64,000 nucleotides of DNA. It comes from Aneurinibacillus tyrosinisolvens (lineage in GTDB: Bacteria; Bacillota; Bacilli; Aneurinibacillales; Aneurinibacillaceae). The stretch's first letter is position 1, and every line of letters begins with the position of its first letter. The notes beneath the pieces are model-generated. The model saw only the letters and a list, made by a program, of their open reading frames with translations, made no database searches and had not been told where the DNA came from. The DNA is taken from positions 111,086 through 175,085 of the forward strand of contig NZ_BBWZ01000008.1 in NCBI RefSeq assembly GCF_001015055.1, read 5' to 3'. Position numbers and translations under genes: made by a program. Shown piece after piece: positions 18,086-26,141 of the stretch.

Positions 18086-18216
18086 CAATCTGAGAACTCA
18101 TTCGATTTGTTAATAAAATTATAGCACAAAATATAGAAATTCACAATTAGAATGTGCTGTTTAATGTGTTTTTAGATTAGCTTTCCTTTGCTTACGGTGC
18201 AAAAGGAGATATTGCT

Positions 18217-19104
18217 ATGTCTATTATTCAATCTGCCCATTTTCCCTCATTTAAGGAATTATCCACATTTTCGTCTCTTGATGAGATGAACCTCGTAATA
18301 AGAAAATTTCTTTACCATCACTCCCATATTCTTAATGATTCCACAATAGCTGTATTTAAGACGATTGCCAAACACTCATGTAAGATTTTTGGTGTATGCT
18401 GGTTAAAAATCGACTCCTTGTCATCTATCCTCTCCTTGTCACGCTCTACTGTAGAGAGAGCTATCCGTATACTCAAAAAATACAATATAATCTCGACTAA
18501 ACGAACCCAACGCAAACAGGGTGGATATGGTCACAATGTATTTATCCTACAGAAATTTGAATCAAATATTGAATTACAAAATTTAGGTGAAGTATCGGAT
18601 GACAGATCGAATATGACGTATCGTCAATGCGCTGAAATTGTACATGGCACAAGCGTTCAACAATCAAAAAATGATACCGAAACTGGTTTTAATACTATGT
18701 CTTCTAAGAGAAATAAAAAAGATCGTATAGAAGAACGTAAAGAGAACGTGATAAATATCCCCGATAAATTGGATGAATCTTTTACACCTTCAAACGTACC
18801 GGAAGAATTTAAGAATGCTATTGCACCATTTTACCGATCTGCAAAAGAAATTTATGAGTTATGGGGAAAAGTCCGGCTTGCAGCAAAGGGGCTTATTCTT
18901 GATTATCCATTGGAACAATATGCAGATGTAGCAATTCAATCGTTTAAAGAGTCAGTTTTTGCACTCAAGAACAGTAGAATTAAGGCAGGAAGCAATGGTA
19001 AAGCGTTTATGGGCTACTATTATGGAACTTTGTTCAAGAAATTCAATAACGTATGCGAACAAGAATATTTATCTCTTGCCAAATCACATGAAGAGTTAGG
19101 TTAA
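18217..19104 (+). CDS. Helix-turn-helix protein, plasmid replication-type
   Basis: 295 residues. A winged-helix block at about 62-105 (SLSSILSLSRSTVERAIRILKKYNII, then a KRTQRKQGGYGHNVF wing) is followed by a disordered, charged linker and a helical C-terminal domain. This layout is typical of HTH proteins carried by Bacillus plasmids and integrated elements, some of which start replication. First gene inside the left edge. A replication role is inference; a transcription regulator is also possible. ATG preceded by AAAAGGAGATATTGCT. Confidence 0.6.
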   Translation: MSIIQSAHFPSFKELSTFSSLDEMNLVIRKFLYHHSHILNDSTIAVFKTIAKHSCKIFGVCWLKIDSLSSILSLSRSTVERAIRILKKYNIISTKRTQRKQGGYGHNVFILQKFESNIELQNLGEVSDDRSNMTYRQCAEIVHGTSVQQSKNDTETGFNTMSSKRNKKDRIEERKENVINIPDKLDESFTPSNVPEEFKNAIAPFYRSAKEIYELWGKVRLAAKGLILDYPLEQYADVAIQSFKESVFALKNSRIKAGSNGKAFMGYYYGTLFKKFNNVCEQEYLSLAKSHEELG

Positions 19105-19308
19105 TAATCCTTATAGAGTAAAATTATTTAATTATTAGTTAATGTATCAATTTTAAGACGCTTAGAAAACCTATGTAGCTTTATTCTGGTATCTTGGTAT
19201 ATTTCTACTCCCGCCTATTTTGAATTGCTACAACACGTTTATATAAAGTCAGTGCTAGTACTTTTTTAGAACTTACGTAAATATCCTCTATAAAAAGGGG
19301 GAGAGTAG

Positions 19309-19521
19309 ATGTTAGGTAGCATCTTATTTATATCGTTGTTCCTCATTTGCATAGGATTAGCTGGACATGCGATATTGTTAGTATTTCGTATGGTAAGGGC
19401 GGGTGGTTTTAGAAGGGAAGAAAAAGTTCCTAAATTGAGGGAGTTATCTTCTAAACTATTCCTTTATGGAGCAATTATGTTTGTTCTTTATGCATTTATG
19501 GACTGGTTAGCATCTCAATGA
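19309..19521 (+). CDS. Small two-helix membrane protein
   Basis: 70 residues with two hydrophobic helices (SILFISLFLICIGLAGHAILLVF; KLFLYGAIMFVLYAFM) and a basic loop between them, so both ends are probably outside. Start supported by AAGGGGGAGAGTAG. It lies upstream of the HTH and translocase genes. No family recognised. Confidence 0.65.
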   Translation: MLGSILFISLFLICIGLAGHAILLVFRMVRAGGFRREEKVPKLRELSSKLFLYGAIMFVLYAFMDWLASQ

Positions 19522-19592
19522 AAAACTGAGAACATTACTTATTAAAGGATTTTTCACTTCATAAAGCGAAATAGCATGATGAGGTGAGTGGG

Positions 19593-19799
19593 GTGACGGT
19601 TAAAAATAATCTCAAGGATTTAAGATATGAGCACAAAATGAATCAAATCGAATTTGCAGCACACCTAAATGTAAATCGGCAACTTTATAATCGATGGGAG
19701 AACCAAGCAACTCAACCTAGCTTAGAATGGATTTTGAAAATTGCTCAAAAATTAAATAAGCAAGTTGAAGATATTGTTTACCTAGATGAAGCCGAGTGA
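19593..19799 (+). CDS. Xre-family HTH regulator
   Basis: 68 residues from GTG 19593 (GAGGTG 6-7 bases upstream). A complete HTH_3 domain: LKDLRYEHKMNQIEFAAHLNVNRQLYNRWENQATQPSLEWILKI, with a short acidic tail. This is the small Cro-like type common before FtsK/relaxase blocks of Gram-positive mobile elements. The 17-base dyad at 20023-20039 is a candidate operator. Confidence 0.85.
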   Translation: MTVKNNLKDLRYEHKMNQIEFAAHLNVNRQLYNRWENQATQPSLEWILKIAQKLNKQVEDIVYLDEAE

Positions 19800-19815
19800 G
19801 AGCTTCTTTTTTTTG
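19786..19815 (+). terminator. Intrinsic terminator overlapping the HTH gene stop
   Basis: GAAGC-CGAGTGAGA-GCTTC followed by T8. Confidence 0.7.
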
Positions 19816-20022
19816 TGTTAAATGTCGCACATTAGAAAATTTTTGTCGCAGGACAGGCAAGTTTAAAAATTAGGCACATATCATTTAACAAATAAGCAAT
19901 TCGCAATACAGTACAGAATCACTTGCGTTTGAGGTGACATTTTTGGTCTTATCAAACGAACTTAGAAAACTAGACATTTCAAGGGATTAAAACTTATCCT
20001 GATTGTTCGTTTTTACCCCAAC

Positions 20023-20039
20023 TATAACTAATAGTTATA
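20023..20039. promoter_or_regulatory. Perfect dyad, possible operator
   Basis: TATAACTA-A-TAGTTATA is a perfect 8+1+8 palindrome about 105 bases upstream of the translocase start. It could bind the Cro-like protein encoded just before. Only symmetry supports this. Confidence 0.45.
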
Positions 20040-20146
20040 CAAATGAGGTGGCGTATTCCCTTTTAAGTTTCGGTTTAATATCGAATCTAAAATTTTTCTT
20101 TAAAAAAATCAAACGGAAAGAAAAGAATGGAAAGGAGTTGATAATT

Positions 20147-21484
20147 TTGATTTTTGAAATTGTTTCCTCATCTGTTTTAGGTTCGATTGCTCTTTATGCC
20201 AAATTCAAACAAACGGGGCTAGGGAATGATTCTGATAAACTCAATAAAATTTTTACACTCACTGGTCTAAATATTAAAGACGGTCAAAAAACATATACTA
20301 CTGAATTGTTGAAAAAAGTCAATCATTCATGGGGAACTGAATATAGGTATCGGATTCCATTGGGCAGAAGTTTTCAGGATTATCAAGCAAAGTTTAATCA
20401 CATTCAGGATGGTTTAAACAATAGGAAAACCACATTTCAATTCACATTCGAGGACATAAAAGCAATTGACTTTAAGAAGAAGCTAATCCCACAAATAAAA
20501 AAACTCCTCACTAAGAAAAAATCCTCTAAAAAAGAAATCGAATTGTCTTATGATGGACTTCTAAAAATCAAAGTATATGACAAACCAATGCCAGAGCGTA
20601 TCAATTATACCGATTTATCCTTTGTTGGAGACGGTTGGAAAATCCCCGTGGGCCAAATCAGAGAGAACAATGAATTAATCCTCCATGACTTTGAAACAAT
20701 CCCACACTTAGTTTTAGGTGGGGCAACGAGATATGGAAAATCTAATTTTCTCAACATGCTTATTACAACACTTTTAATTACGCAACCAGACAACGTAAAA
20801 TTCAGCTTGATTGACTTGAAGGGTGGCGTTGAGTTTTCTGATTATGAAAACATAAAACAAGTAGTGAATATTGCTTATGAGCCAGAAGAGGCAGAAGAAG
20901 CCCTTAAAGCCGTTATAGAAGAGATGAAGAAAAAACAGCGACAATTTAGAGGTAGGGGATTCAAAAACGTACAGGAGGCAAACGATTGTAGCCGTCATTT
21001 CATCATTATCGATGAGGTGGGCGAGTTAAATGTTGCCGAAGCGGTTACGAAAGAGGAGAAGGCGTTAAAAGAAGCTTGTCAGACATATATGAGTCAGATC
21101 GCCAGATTAGGTGCAGGTCTTGGCTTTAGACAAATTCTAGCTACTCAATATCCGACTGGTGACGTAATCCCTAGACAATGCAAGCAAAATTCAGATGCAA
21201 AGTTATGTTTCAGAGTTCAAAATGGAACAGCTTCAAGGGTTGTATTAGATGAAATTGGAGCAGAAGAATTACCGGAAATTAGAGGTAGAGCGATATATCA
21301 GACAGCATCTAAGAGACAGATTTTACAAACTCCTATAATTGAAACAAAAGAAATCAAAAAAGCAATTCAACCTCATATTGTCATTAAGGCGAGGGAGGAA
21401 AAGATTGATGAAGTCAAAGTTGAGCAGAACAGAGAGACAGGAACAGATTCTAATGAGTTTGGACAGATTCAGTTTCTTGACTAG
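20147..21484 (+). CDS. FtsK/SpoIIIE-type DNA translocase
   Basis: 445 residues from TTG 20147 (AAAGGAG 9 bases upstream); the frame stays open upstream to 20003 without a better site. The FtsK domain has Walker A GGATRYGKS (residues 191-199), the following FSLIDLKGGVEF block, Walker B HFIIIDEVGEL (Asp289-Glu290) and the LGAGLGFRQILATQYPTGD motif. The N-terminus has one hydrophobic segment. Related proteins act as coupling proteins or DNA pumps of conjugative elements (YdcQ of ICEBs1). It overlaps the next gene, suggesting coupled translation. Whether it moves DNA between cells or into heads is unknown. Confidence 0.88.
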   Translation: MIFEIVSSSVLGSIALYAKFKQTGLGNDSDKLNKIFTLTGLNIKDGQKTYTTELLKKVNHSWGTEYRYRIPLGRSFQDYQAKFNHIQDGLNNRKTTFQFTFEDIKAIDFKKKLIPQIKKLLTKKKSSKKEIELSYDGLLKIKVYDKPMPERINYTDLSFVGDGWKIPVGQIRENNELILHDFETIPHLVLGGATRYGKSNFLNMLITTLLITQPDNVKFSLIDLKGGVEFSDYENIKQVVNIAYEPEEAEEALKAVIEEMKKKQRQFRGRGFKNVQEANDCSRHFIIIDEVGELNVAEAVTKEEKALKEACQTYMSQIARLGAGLGFRQILATQYPTGDVIPRQCKQNSDAKLCFRVQNGTASRVVLDEIGAEELPEIRGRAIYQTASKRQILQTPIIETKEIKKAIQPHIVIKAREEKIDEVKVEQNRETGTDSNEFGQIQFLD

Positions 21485-22010
21485 GAGACATATTCAGCAG
21501 CTTCACCGTTTAGGAGGGGATAGGAATGCTCAAAAGGTTTTACAGCAAATGGAGCAATACTTACACACTTTCAAAGAAGGATATGATACTGTTCATTATT
21601 TAAATAAACTTGGCAGAGAAATGATCGGTTCAGAGAAACAAGTAAAACGGACACTGCAAGCAAAACACATTCTCATGAGAAATGATTTCTTCTTCTTTGT
21701 GGGATGCCCAATTACTTGGAAGAATGAGGTGAAGACAACGGATGGGAAAGTTACTATTAAAACTGATGCAATGTTTACAAGGAATAAACAACATAATTTT
21801 GTTGAAATTGACAATACGCAAACTATGAGTGAAAACCGAGTCAAGATGGATCGATATAAACAATTATTTGAAAATGGAGCTTTTCAAAAACAATTTGGCT
21901 ATTTCCCAACACTTCACATTGTCACGGTTAATAAAAGCAGAATGAAGCGTTTTAAGGACATGTGCGAAGGTATGCCCGTTGAAGTTTATTTAGTCAACGA
22001 CATTAAATAA
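21408..22010 (+). CDS. Replication-relaxation-like protein (plasmid mobilisation type)
   Basis: 200 residues from ATG 21408 (GAGGGAGGAA upstream), overlapping the translocase by 77 bases. An N-terminal winged-helix region (RQEQILMSLDRFSFLTRRHIQQLHRLGGDRNAQKVLQQM) is followed by a restriction-like/relaxase-like core with MFTRNKQHNFVEIDNTQTM. This is how replication-relaxation (PF13814-type) proteins look, and they regularly follow FtsK-like genes on Gram-positive plasmids. A nuclease or DNA-binding role is inferred. Confidence 0.7.
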   Translation: MKSKLSRTERQEQILMSLDRFSFLTRRHIQQLHRLGGDRNAQKVLQQMEQYLHTFKEGYDTVHYLNKLGREMIGSEKQVKRTLQAKHILMRNDFFFFVGCPITWKNEVKTTDGKVTIKTDAMFTRNKQHNFVEIDNTQTMSENRVKMDRYKQLFENGAFQKQFGYFPTLHIVTVNKSRMKRFKDMCEGMPVEVYLVNDIK

Positions 22011-22024
22011 GGGGAGTGGTTAAA

Positions 22025-22468
22025 ATGGCAAAGGTTCAAACAATCAAGTTTGGTGAATTTATGGATAACTCTTATAAAATGCCGAAAATAAGCAAGAAAG
22101 ACGTAAAGAAACTTAGAAATGTTCTTGTTAAAGCTGGTTGTATGGTTCCATTAGTAATGACTCCTACTTCTGTATTTGCGAATGGAATAGGGGATGCAGC
22201 AGGAAGAGTGGCAGAGGCAGGGGCAACAAAAGTGGCAGGTTCTTCCCTTTATATCTTGGCACACGCTCTTGATCCGGTGACTCAGATACTAATTGCTATA
22301 TCCTTACCTATTGCCTCCGTTGTCATTATTGGTGGTTGCTTCTTCTTCATGTTCAATAGACCAGAAAAAGCATGGAGTACAATAATGAATGCCGGGTTAG
22401 GTTATATATTAATTCAATTATCCCCTCTATTTGTAGATATTCTTGAGCAAGTCGGAAAGAGTTTATAA
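22025..22468 (+). CDS. Small membrane protein with VirB2/TrbC pilin-like layout
   Basis: 147 residues from ATG 22025 (GGGGAG upstream). A basic N-terminus, a hydrophobic stretch ending in FANG at about residue 57 (possible signal peptide), then two long helices (TQILIAISLPIASVVIIGG; TIMNAGLGYILIQLSPLFV) with a short basic loop. That is the shape of VirB2/TrbC pilins and related channel subunits. It follows the translocase and relaxation genes, fitting a DNA-transfer role. No other secretion genes are present, so a full pilus is unlikely. Confidence 0.6.
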   Translation: MAKVQTIKFGEFMDNSYKMPKISKKDVKKLRNVLVKAGCMVPLVMTPTSVFANGIGDAAGRVAEAGATKVAGSSLYILAHALDPVTQILIAISLPIASVVIIGGCFFFMFNRPEKAWSTIMNAGLGYILIQLSPLFVDILEQVGKSL

Positions 22469-22470
22469 CA

Positions 22471-22602
22471 ATGGGTGAAATGATTAAAAGAGTTATTATT
22501 TATGTGGGAAATAAGGCGAGTAAAATGGATGCTACCGATTATATAACACAAGATACTGTTCGTACCTTTATTGAGATTGCTAAGGAGATTGTAAAACCGT
22601 AA
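22471..22602 (+). CDS. 43-residue hypothetical protein
   Basis: MGEMIKRVIIYVGNKASKMD start, two bases after the preceding stop. It lacks its own strong ribosome site and is probably translated by coupling. Amphipathic helix-rich. The tight spacing in the operon is the main support. Function unknown. Confidence 0.45.
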   Translation: MGEMIKRVIIYVGNKASKMDATDYITQDTVRTFIEIAKEIVKP

Positions 22603-22615
22603 TGAGGTGATTTCA

Positions 22616-22831
22616 ATGTGGAAAACGTTTTGGTTTTTCGGGTACAAAATTTTTGTGAAAATTTATGATAATGATTTAGGCAGAGGCATGAAAGAATTAC
22701 CCACGGTGAGTAAATTTTCTGTATGGAAGAAAGGTAAAGAGTTAGCTAATTATGATCGTGGATGGGATTTTAATGAACTTCCCTCTTTCACATATAAGGC
22801 AATTATCAGGTTTTTAGATTTAATCTTATAG
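22616..22831 (+). CDS. 71-residue hypothetical protein
   Basis: Start ATG 22616 with AATGAGGTGATTTCA upstream. Aromatic-rich N-terminus (MWKTFWFFGYKIFVKIYDND) and a hydrophobic C-terminus (YKAIIRFLDLIL). Part of the plasmid-like operon. No family recognised. Confidence 0.55.
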   Translation: MWKTFWFFGYKIFVKIYDNDLGRGMKELPTVSKFSVWKKGKELANYDRGWDFNELPSFTYKAIIRFLDLIL

Positions 22832-22840
22832 GGGGTTGTT

Positions 22841-22948
22841 ATGAAAACATTGATAATCGGTTGTTATATCGTTCATAAGATTTGGTGGAAGAGACATCAC
22901 AAAGAGCGAAAAGTTGATTGGAATGGATTTTTTAACGAAACTAATTGA
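22841..22948 (+). CDS. 35-residue hypothetical peptide
   Basis: MKTLIIGCYIVHKIWWKRHH start, behind TAGGGGGTTGTT, 9 bases after the previous stop. Short hydrophobic head then a strongly basic middle; possibly membrane-associated. Weak evidence beyond spacing and start site. Confidence 0.4.
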   Translation: MKTLIIGCYIVHKIWWKRHHKERKVDWNGFFNETN

Positions 22949-23017
22949 GTGACTTTATGTTTGCAGGAAATAACTCCCTTTTTGTCGTACTTAGTAAATA
23001 ATGGGGAGGTGAAAAAA

Positions 23018-23401
23018 ATGGATAAAGAAGTTAAGGAAATTATATCCAGGTATCAATATTCTAGGGATATAAAAAAGTATTCAAACCATTATTTTTTCCA
23101 AGATGATGACATTTTTTCAAGGGTTAACAATAATAGGGATGTGCAAAATGCTCAAAACAGAGTTGAATCTAACTTGCGAATGCTAAGTAAAGTATTCCCC
23201 CTAGAAAGAGTTGACGTAGAAGAACTAGAAAAAGATATGGGGCGATATGAATTAGCAGTTGCAAAAGTGATTCAATGTTTTGATAATCCACGTACTGATT
23301 TTAATTATACAGCAGAAGAACTCCAACAGCTTATTAATAGTGTATTTAGTTTTTACGATAAAATAGACAATGTTAACATGAGAAGATTATGCCAAGATTA
23401 A
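23018..23401 (+). CDS. Hypothetical acidic helical protein
   Basis: 127 residues from ATG 23018, preceded by ATGGGGAGGTGAAAAAA. Mostly helical and charged, with no membrane segment. Last gene of the plasmid-like block: a perfect terminator begins 25 bases downstream. No family recognised. Confidence 0.65.
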   Translation: MDKEVKEIISRYQYSRDIKKYSNHYFFQDDDIFSRVNNNRDVQNAQNRVESNLRMLSKVFPLERVDVEELEKDMGRYELAVAKVIQCFDNPRTDFNYTAEELQQLINSVFSFYDKIDNVNMRRLCQD

Positions 23402-23426
23402 TTTGCTTAGATTTATATAAATCTAA

Positions 23427-23457
23427 GGACACTGTTTAAACGGTGTCCTTTTTTTAT
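23427..23457 (+). terminator. Strong terminator of the plasmid-like block
   Basis: GGACACTG-TTTAAA-CGGTGTCC, almost perfect, followed by T8. Confidence 0.9.
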
Positions 23458-23459
23458 AG

Positions 23460-23949
23460 GGTCAAATTTCTCTCTAATTATTCAATTCATTATGGGGGAT
23501 CTCATTATTAAAAGACGGGGTCGCATTTCACGAGGTCATCTGTTTTCGGATTCACCGAAATCCCGAAACTGAACTATTCAAATCATCCATTTTGGGTAAT
23601 CCGGCAGTCGCATAGGTAGACGACTAAAATTGGTTTTCCCATTATAGGGGAAATGAGAGCCAATCTTTGGACTGTGAGAATTTGCTCACTCCTGTTTCTT
23701 GTGGAGTCACCAGATATGGCTAGTCAACTTGATAATTCAAAATTGATTTTTCAAGGTGTGTCAAATTTGACGCTCCCTAAAATTACGAAAAACTTTGGGA
23801 TAATGCAAAAGTTATCTTATAATGTCAGCCGTAACCTTTGGCGATTGAGATATGATAATCCAAAATTGGATTTTCCCATCCGACTTTTACACATTTATGA
23901 GTACCAGAACCACACTTTTACTCAACTTTCGGAAATAATTGTCCATAAG
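23460..23949. other. Non-coding, hairpin-rich segment
   Basis: About 490 bases between two terminators. It contains several AAAATTGG/CCAATTTT-type short inverted repeats, for example AATCCAAAATTGGATT at 23861-23876 and GTTTTCGG...CCGAAAC near 23551-23578, and one TATAGGGGAA motif at 23644-23653. A 99-codon frame at 23653-23952 has no ribosome site and an unlikely composition. Such a layout would suit a single-strand or transfer origin, or an RNA. I cannot decide which. Confidence 0.4.
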
Positions 23950-23977
23950 TAAAAAACACTCCCCATTTGGGGAGTGC
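23950..23977 (-). terminator. Terminator of the minus-strand repressor gene
   Basis: CACTCCCC-ATTT-GGGGAGTG, followed on the minus strand by TTTTTTAC. Confidence 0.9.
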
Positions 23978-23986
23978 GATTTTGTG

Positions 23987-24256
23987 TTATTCTTCTACCT
24001 CTACAATAGATACGATTTTATTTATGTCGTCAAGTTCTAACACTTCTGCTATTAATTCCAATGACTCCACTGGAATTCTCTTTGTTTTGCCATTGCACAT
24101 TTCCGAAATGGTTGCTTGGCGAACTCCCCATCTTTCATTTTCCCCAATTACTGGCCTTTTTAACTTATCAACGATAACTGTTTTTTCATGTAGTTCCTTT
24201 TGTGTCATACGATTACGCCACAATAATTCCTCAAGATTAAATTGGATTTTCTTCAT
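23987..24256 (-). CDS. HTH repressor (Cro/CI, XRE type)
   Basis: 89 residues: N-terminal FNLEELLWRNRMTQKELHEKT and RQATISEMCNGKTKRIPVESLELIAEVL form an XRE-type HTH_26 domain, with a short acidic C-terminus. It is the only minus-strand gene in the left part of the element and is transcribed away from the 24.4-25.8 kb operon, across a spacer full of inverted repeats. That arrangement is typical of an immunity or lysogeny switch. ATG 24256 with AGTGGAGTGATTACATA upstream. Confidence 0.85.
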   Translation of the reverse strand: MKKIQFNLEELLWRNRMTQKELHEKTVIVDKLKRPVIGENERWGVRQATISEMCNGKTKRIPVESLELIAEVLELDDINKIVSIVEVEE

Positions 24257-24289
24257 TATGTAATCACTCCACTTATTTATTTTAATTTT

Positions 24290-24412
24290 ATTAATTTTAT
24301 TATACTCGATCTTTAACGTATAGAAAATACGTAAAACGGAAAAATAGTCACAAAATAATTACGCTATACGTATTTACATTTCGTTTTGCGTATGATAAAT
24401 TAAATTTAACAG
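24290..24412. promoter_or_regulatory. Divergent control region with repeated half-sites
   Basis: Between the repressor and the rightward operon are CGTATAG (24319-24325) and its inverse CTATACG (24364-24370), and ACGTAAAACG (about 24330) with its inverse CGTTTTGCGT (24381-24390). These are probable repressor binding sites overlapping promoters. A further CTATACGTAGGAAGG lies at 24672. Confidence 0.55.
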
Positions 24413-24461
24413 CAAGATATGGCAGTATAGGAAAGATTATTTATGGAAGGAGGAAAAAGCA

Positions 24462-24671
24462 ATGGATCATGTGATAAATGGAATAATGCAATACCTGGAT
24501 ATTGAAATAGGATACCTAAGAGAACAATGGGAATCTGGTCAATATTATAAGTTGTCTGACTGTCCATCTTACAAAGAGTGCAAAGCAATGGTGGATGCCA
24601 TACATGTACTGGAGAAGTATTATTATGGCAAGCACGTAACAATGTCTGTGAAAGAAATGGTTAAATTTTAA
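24462..24671 (+). CDS. 69-residue hypothetical protein
   Basis: First gene right of the divergent control region, start ATG 24462 behind ATGGAAGGAGGAAAAAGCA. Helical, acidic, with Cys residues in SDCPSYKECKAM. Probably an early or regulated gene of the element. No family recognised. Confidence 0.65.
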   Translation: MDHVINGIMQYLDIEIGYLREQWESGQYYKLSDCPSYKECKAMVDAIHVLEKYYYGKHVTMSVKEMVKF

Positions 24672-24694
24672 CTATACGTAGGAAGGAGGATACA

Positions 24695-24994
24695 ATGCAG
24701 AAGTTTGACAATTATTTCAAACTCAATATCTTAGCGTTTTTTACTAATGAATCTGAAAGCAATGAGGAAGCATTACAGAAGGCAAGGGAGTTTATCAAAG
24801 AAAAAGGATTTAACATTCAAGCGGTTGTTGCTACAGATCATGCCGGGAACCTCTATGAACTAGAAATTCAAAAACAATACGGGTATGAAACTGTTGCAGG
24901 AAATTTAGTCACTGAATACAACATTGACAATGAAGTGATTAATCAAGTCGTTGTGCTTGAATCGCAGGATACTGTATTCCGTATTAAAAATTAA
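24695..24994 (+). CDS. Hypothetical small alpha/beta protein
   Basis: 99 residues from ATG 24695 (GGAAGGAGGATACA). Regular alpha/beta pattern (NYFKLNILAFFTNESES, AREFIKEKGFNIQAVVATD) ending in a beta-strand-rich tail. In one operon with its neighbours. No family recognised. Confidence 0.65.
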   Translation: MQKFDNYFKLNILAFFTNESESNEEALQKAREFIKEKGFNIQAVVATDHAGNLYELEIQKQYGYETVAGNLVTEYNIDNEVINQVVVLESQDTVFRIKN

Positions 24995-25023
24995 ACTAAT
25001 AATGAAAACGGGGGAGAAGAAAA

Positions 25024-25470
25024 ATGGAAAACAAATATCAGGTAGTAGGGAATATTGAAGTTGCTTATACAATGGATGTTAAATCTGCTGACGTGGTACA
25101 AACTCTTATCAACGCAAAGGATATGTTCAGAACTGAGAAGGTTAAAGAGGTTCTTCTTCGGGTAACTGGTGGGAAGCAGCATATGGATTTAACTTCCGAG
25201 AATTTTGATATTGAAATTAAAGCAGAAGAGAACTGGCACATTATTGAGGATGAAGTAACGGTATACGGTAAAGTTACAGCGCAAGTAACAATTGAGATTG
25301 AAAGCCATTCTGCCGAGTTAGTCAATGAAATTCTACAGGGATGGTTATCTGATTCATTTGATGAAGAGAAACTGTATCTCTACCTTGAGAATGGAGGAAT
25401 CCTTGAGTTAAGTGTATGGGATACCAATATTTCATGGTCTGATGCCGAACAAACGCAGGATGTAGCATAA
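25024..25470 (+). CDS. Hypothetical beta-rich protein
   Basis: 148 residues, ATG 25024 behind GGGGGAGAAGAAA. Repeated beta strands (NIEVAYTMDVKSADVVQTLI; GKVTAQVTIEIESHSAELV) suggest a duplicated ferredoxin-like or barrel fold. Its stop overlaps the next start (TAATG), so the two are translationally coupled. Function unknown. Confidence 0.65.
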   Translation: MENKYQVVGNIEVAYTMDVKSADVVQTLINAKDMFRTEKVKEVLLRVTGGKQHMDLTSENFDIEIKAEENWHIIEDEVTVYGKVTAQVTIEIESHSAELVNEILQGWLSDSFDEEKLYLYLENGGILELSVWDTNISWSDAEQTQDVA

Positions 25471-25790
25471 TGAAGAAAAGTAAATTCGGTAACTCATATC
25501 CTCTTGCCGTGAAAAAGATTGCTTTACAATATCCTGATTTCCTCATTGAAGATATCAATACAACGTACTGGTTTTACAATCGGGATGTAGCAGCTACTAC
25601 AGAATGGCTTGATAAATGCAGAACAGGTGAAGCACATAGGGAAATGGGGATTTCCTTTGAAGAAGAACAACCAGCTTATCGTTCTTACACTGAACAAGAG
25701 CTTGAAGAATTATACCGTGATTATTATTCCGAAGAAATAAAAAGAGACGACTCTTTGGGGAAAGAAGTCGCCACTTGGGAAATTTCATAA
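25470..25790 (+). CDS. Hypothetical acidic protein
   Basis: 106 residues; ATG overlaps the previous stop. Basic N-terminus (MKKSKFGNSYPLAVKKIALQ) then a strongly acidic helical C-terminal half. Last gene of the operon, with a terminator at 25833. No family recognised. Confidence 0.6.
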   Translation: MKKSKFGNSYPLAVKKIALQYPDFLIEDINTTYWFYNRDVAATTEWLDKCRTGEAHREMGISFEEEQPAYRSYTEQELEELYRDYYSEEIKRDDSLGKEVATWEIS

Positions 25791-25832
25791 AATTCGGTTA
25801 ACTTAAATATATAAAAATTAGAGAAAGAAATC

Positions 25833-25864
25833 AAGTGGTGGACATAGTGTCTTCCACTTTTTAT
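25833..25864 (+). terminator. Intrinsic terminator
   Basis: AAGTGG-TG-GACA-TAG-TGTC-TT-CCACTT followed by TTTATTTT. Confidence 0.8.
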
Positions 25865-25866
25865 TT

Positions 25867-26141
25867 TGGCTTTGTGTGGGTTTGATACAGCCGTGTTAGG
25901 GTGTAGGGGAGTGTGTTTACCTTAGTGAGTCACAAAACGTCTGTATGACGCTTATACGGACTTTATAATGTTCATATTTTTTATAAGTGAAATTGCCGAA
26001 TGTGTTTCTTGCTTATTTACGTATGCCTATGACTTTATATTAAAGTTTTGGAGCGTTGTGACGTTCTTCTGAATGTATTTGCCTTGCAGCGTTGTAAAAT
26101 TGCTCTAACACTTTAATACAAAGTCATGGATATGTTAACGG
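25867..26141. other. Non-coding spacer with long inverted repeat
   Basis: No gene. ATGACTTTATATTAAAGT at 26030-26047 pairs with ACTTTAATACAAAGTCAT at 26110-26127 (one mismatch). The CTCTAA...AAAG pattern of the right arm recurs loosely at about 35518-35535 in the other large non-coding region. Confidence 0.45.

Larger units (their letters stand above)
17294..18124 (+). pseudogene. comGA: comGA 5' part, interrupted by the integrated element
   Basis: Secretion-type ATPase that powers assembly of the competence pseudopilus. The N-terminal GASDIHLEP block, Walker A GPTGSGKTTT, Asp box and Walker B DPDVILVGEIRD are all present. Native codons end at the junction (18013, ...GHLLI); beyond it the frame reads into element DNA and stops at 18124 after 37 foreign residues. 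The lost C-terminus contains the CTDCQG zinc-cysteine block, now found at 57340-57738. The native protein would have 372 residues, normal for ComGA. In this state the strain should lack functional ComGA. Confidence 0.95.

Noticed and set aside
23653..23952. 99-codon ORF
   Set aside because: No ribosome site; translated sequence follows the short AT-rich repeats of a non-coding segment.
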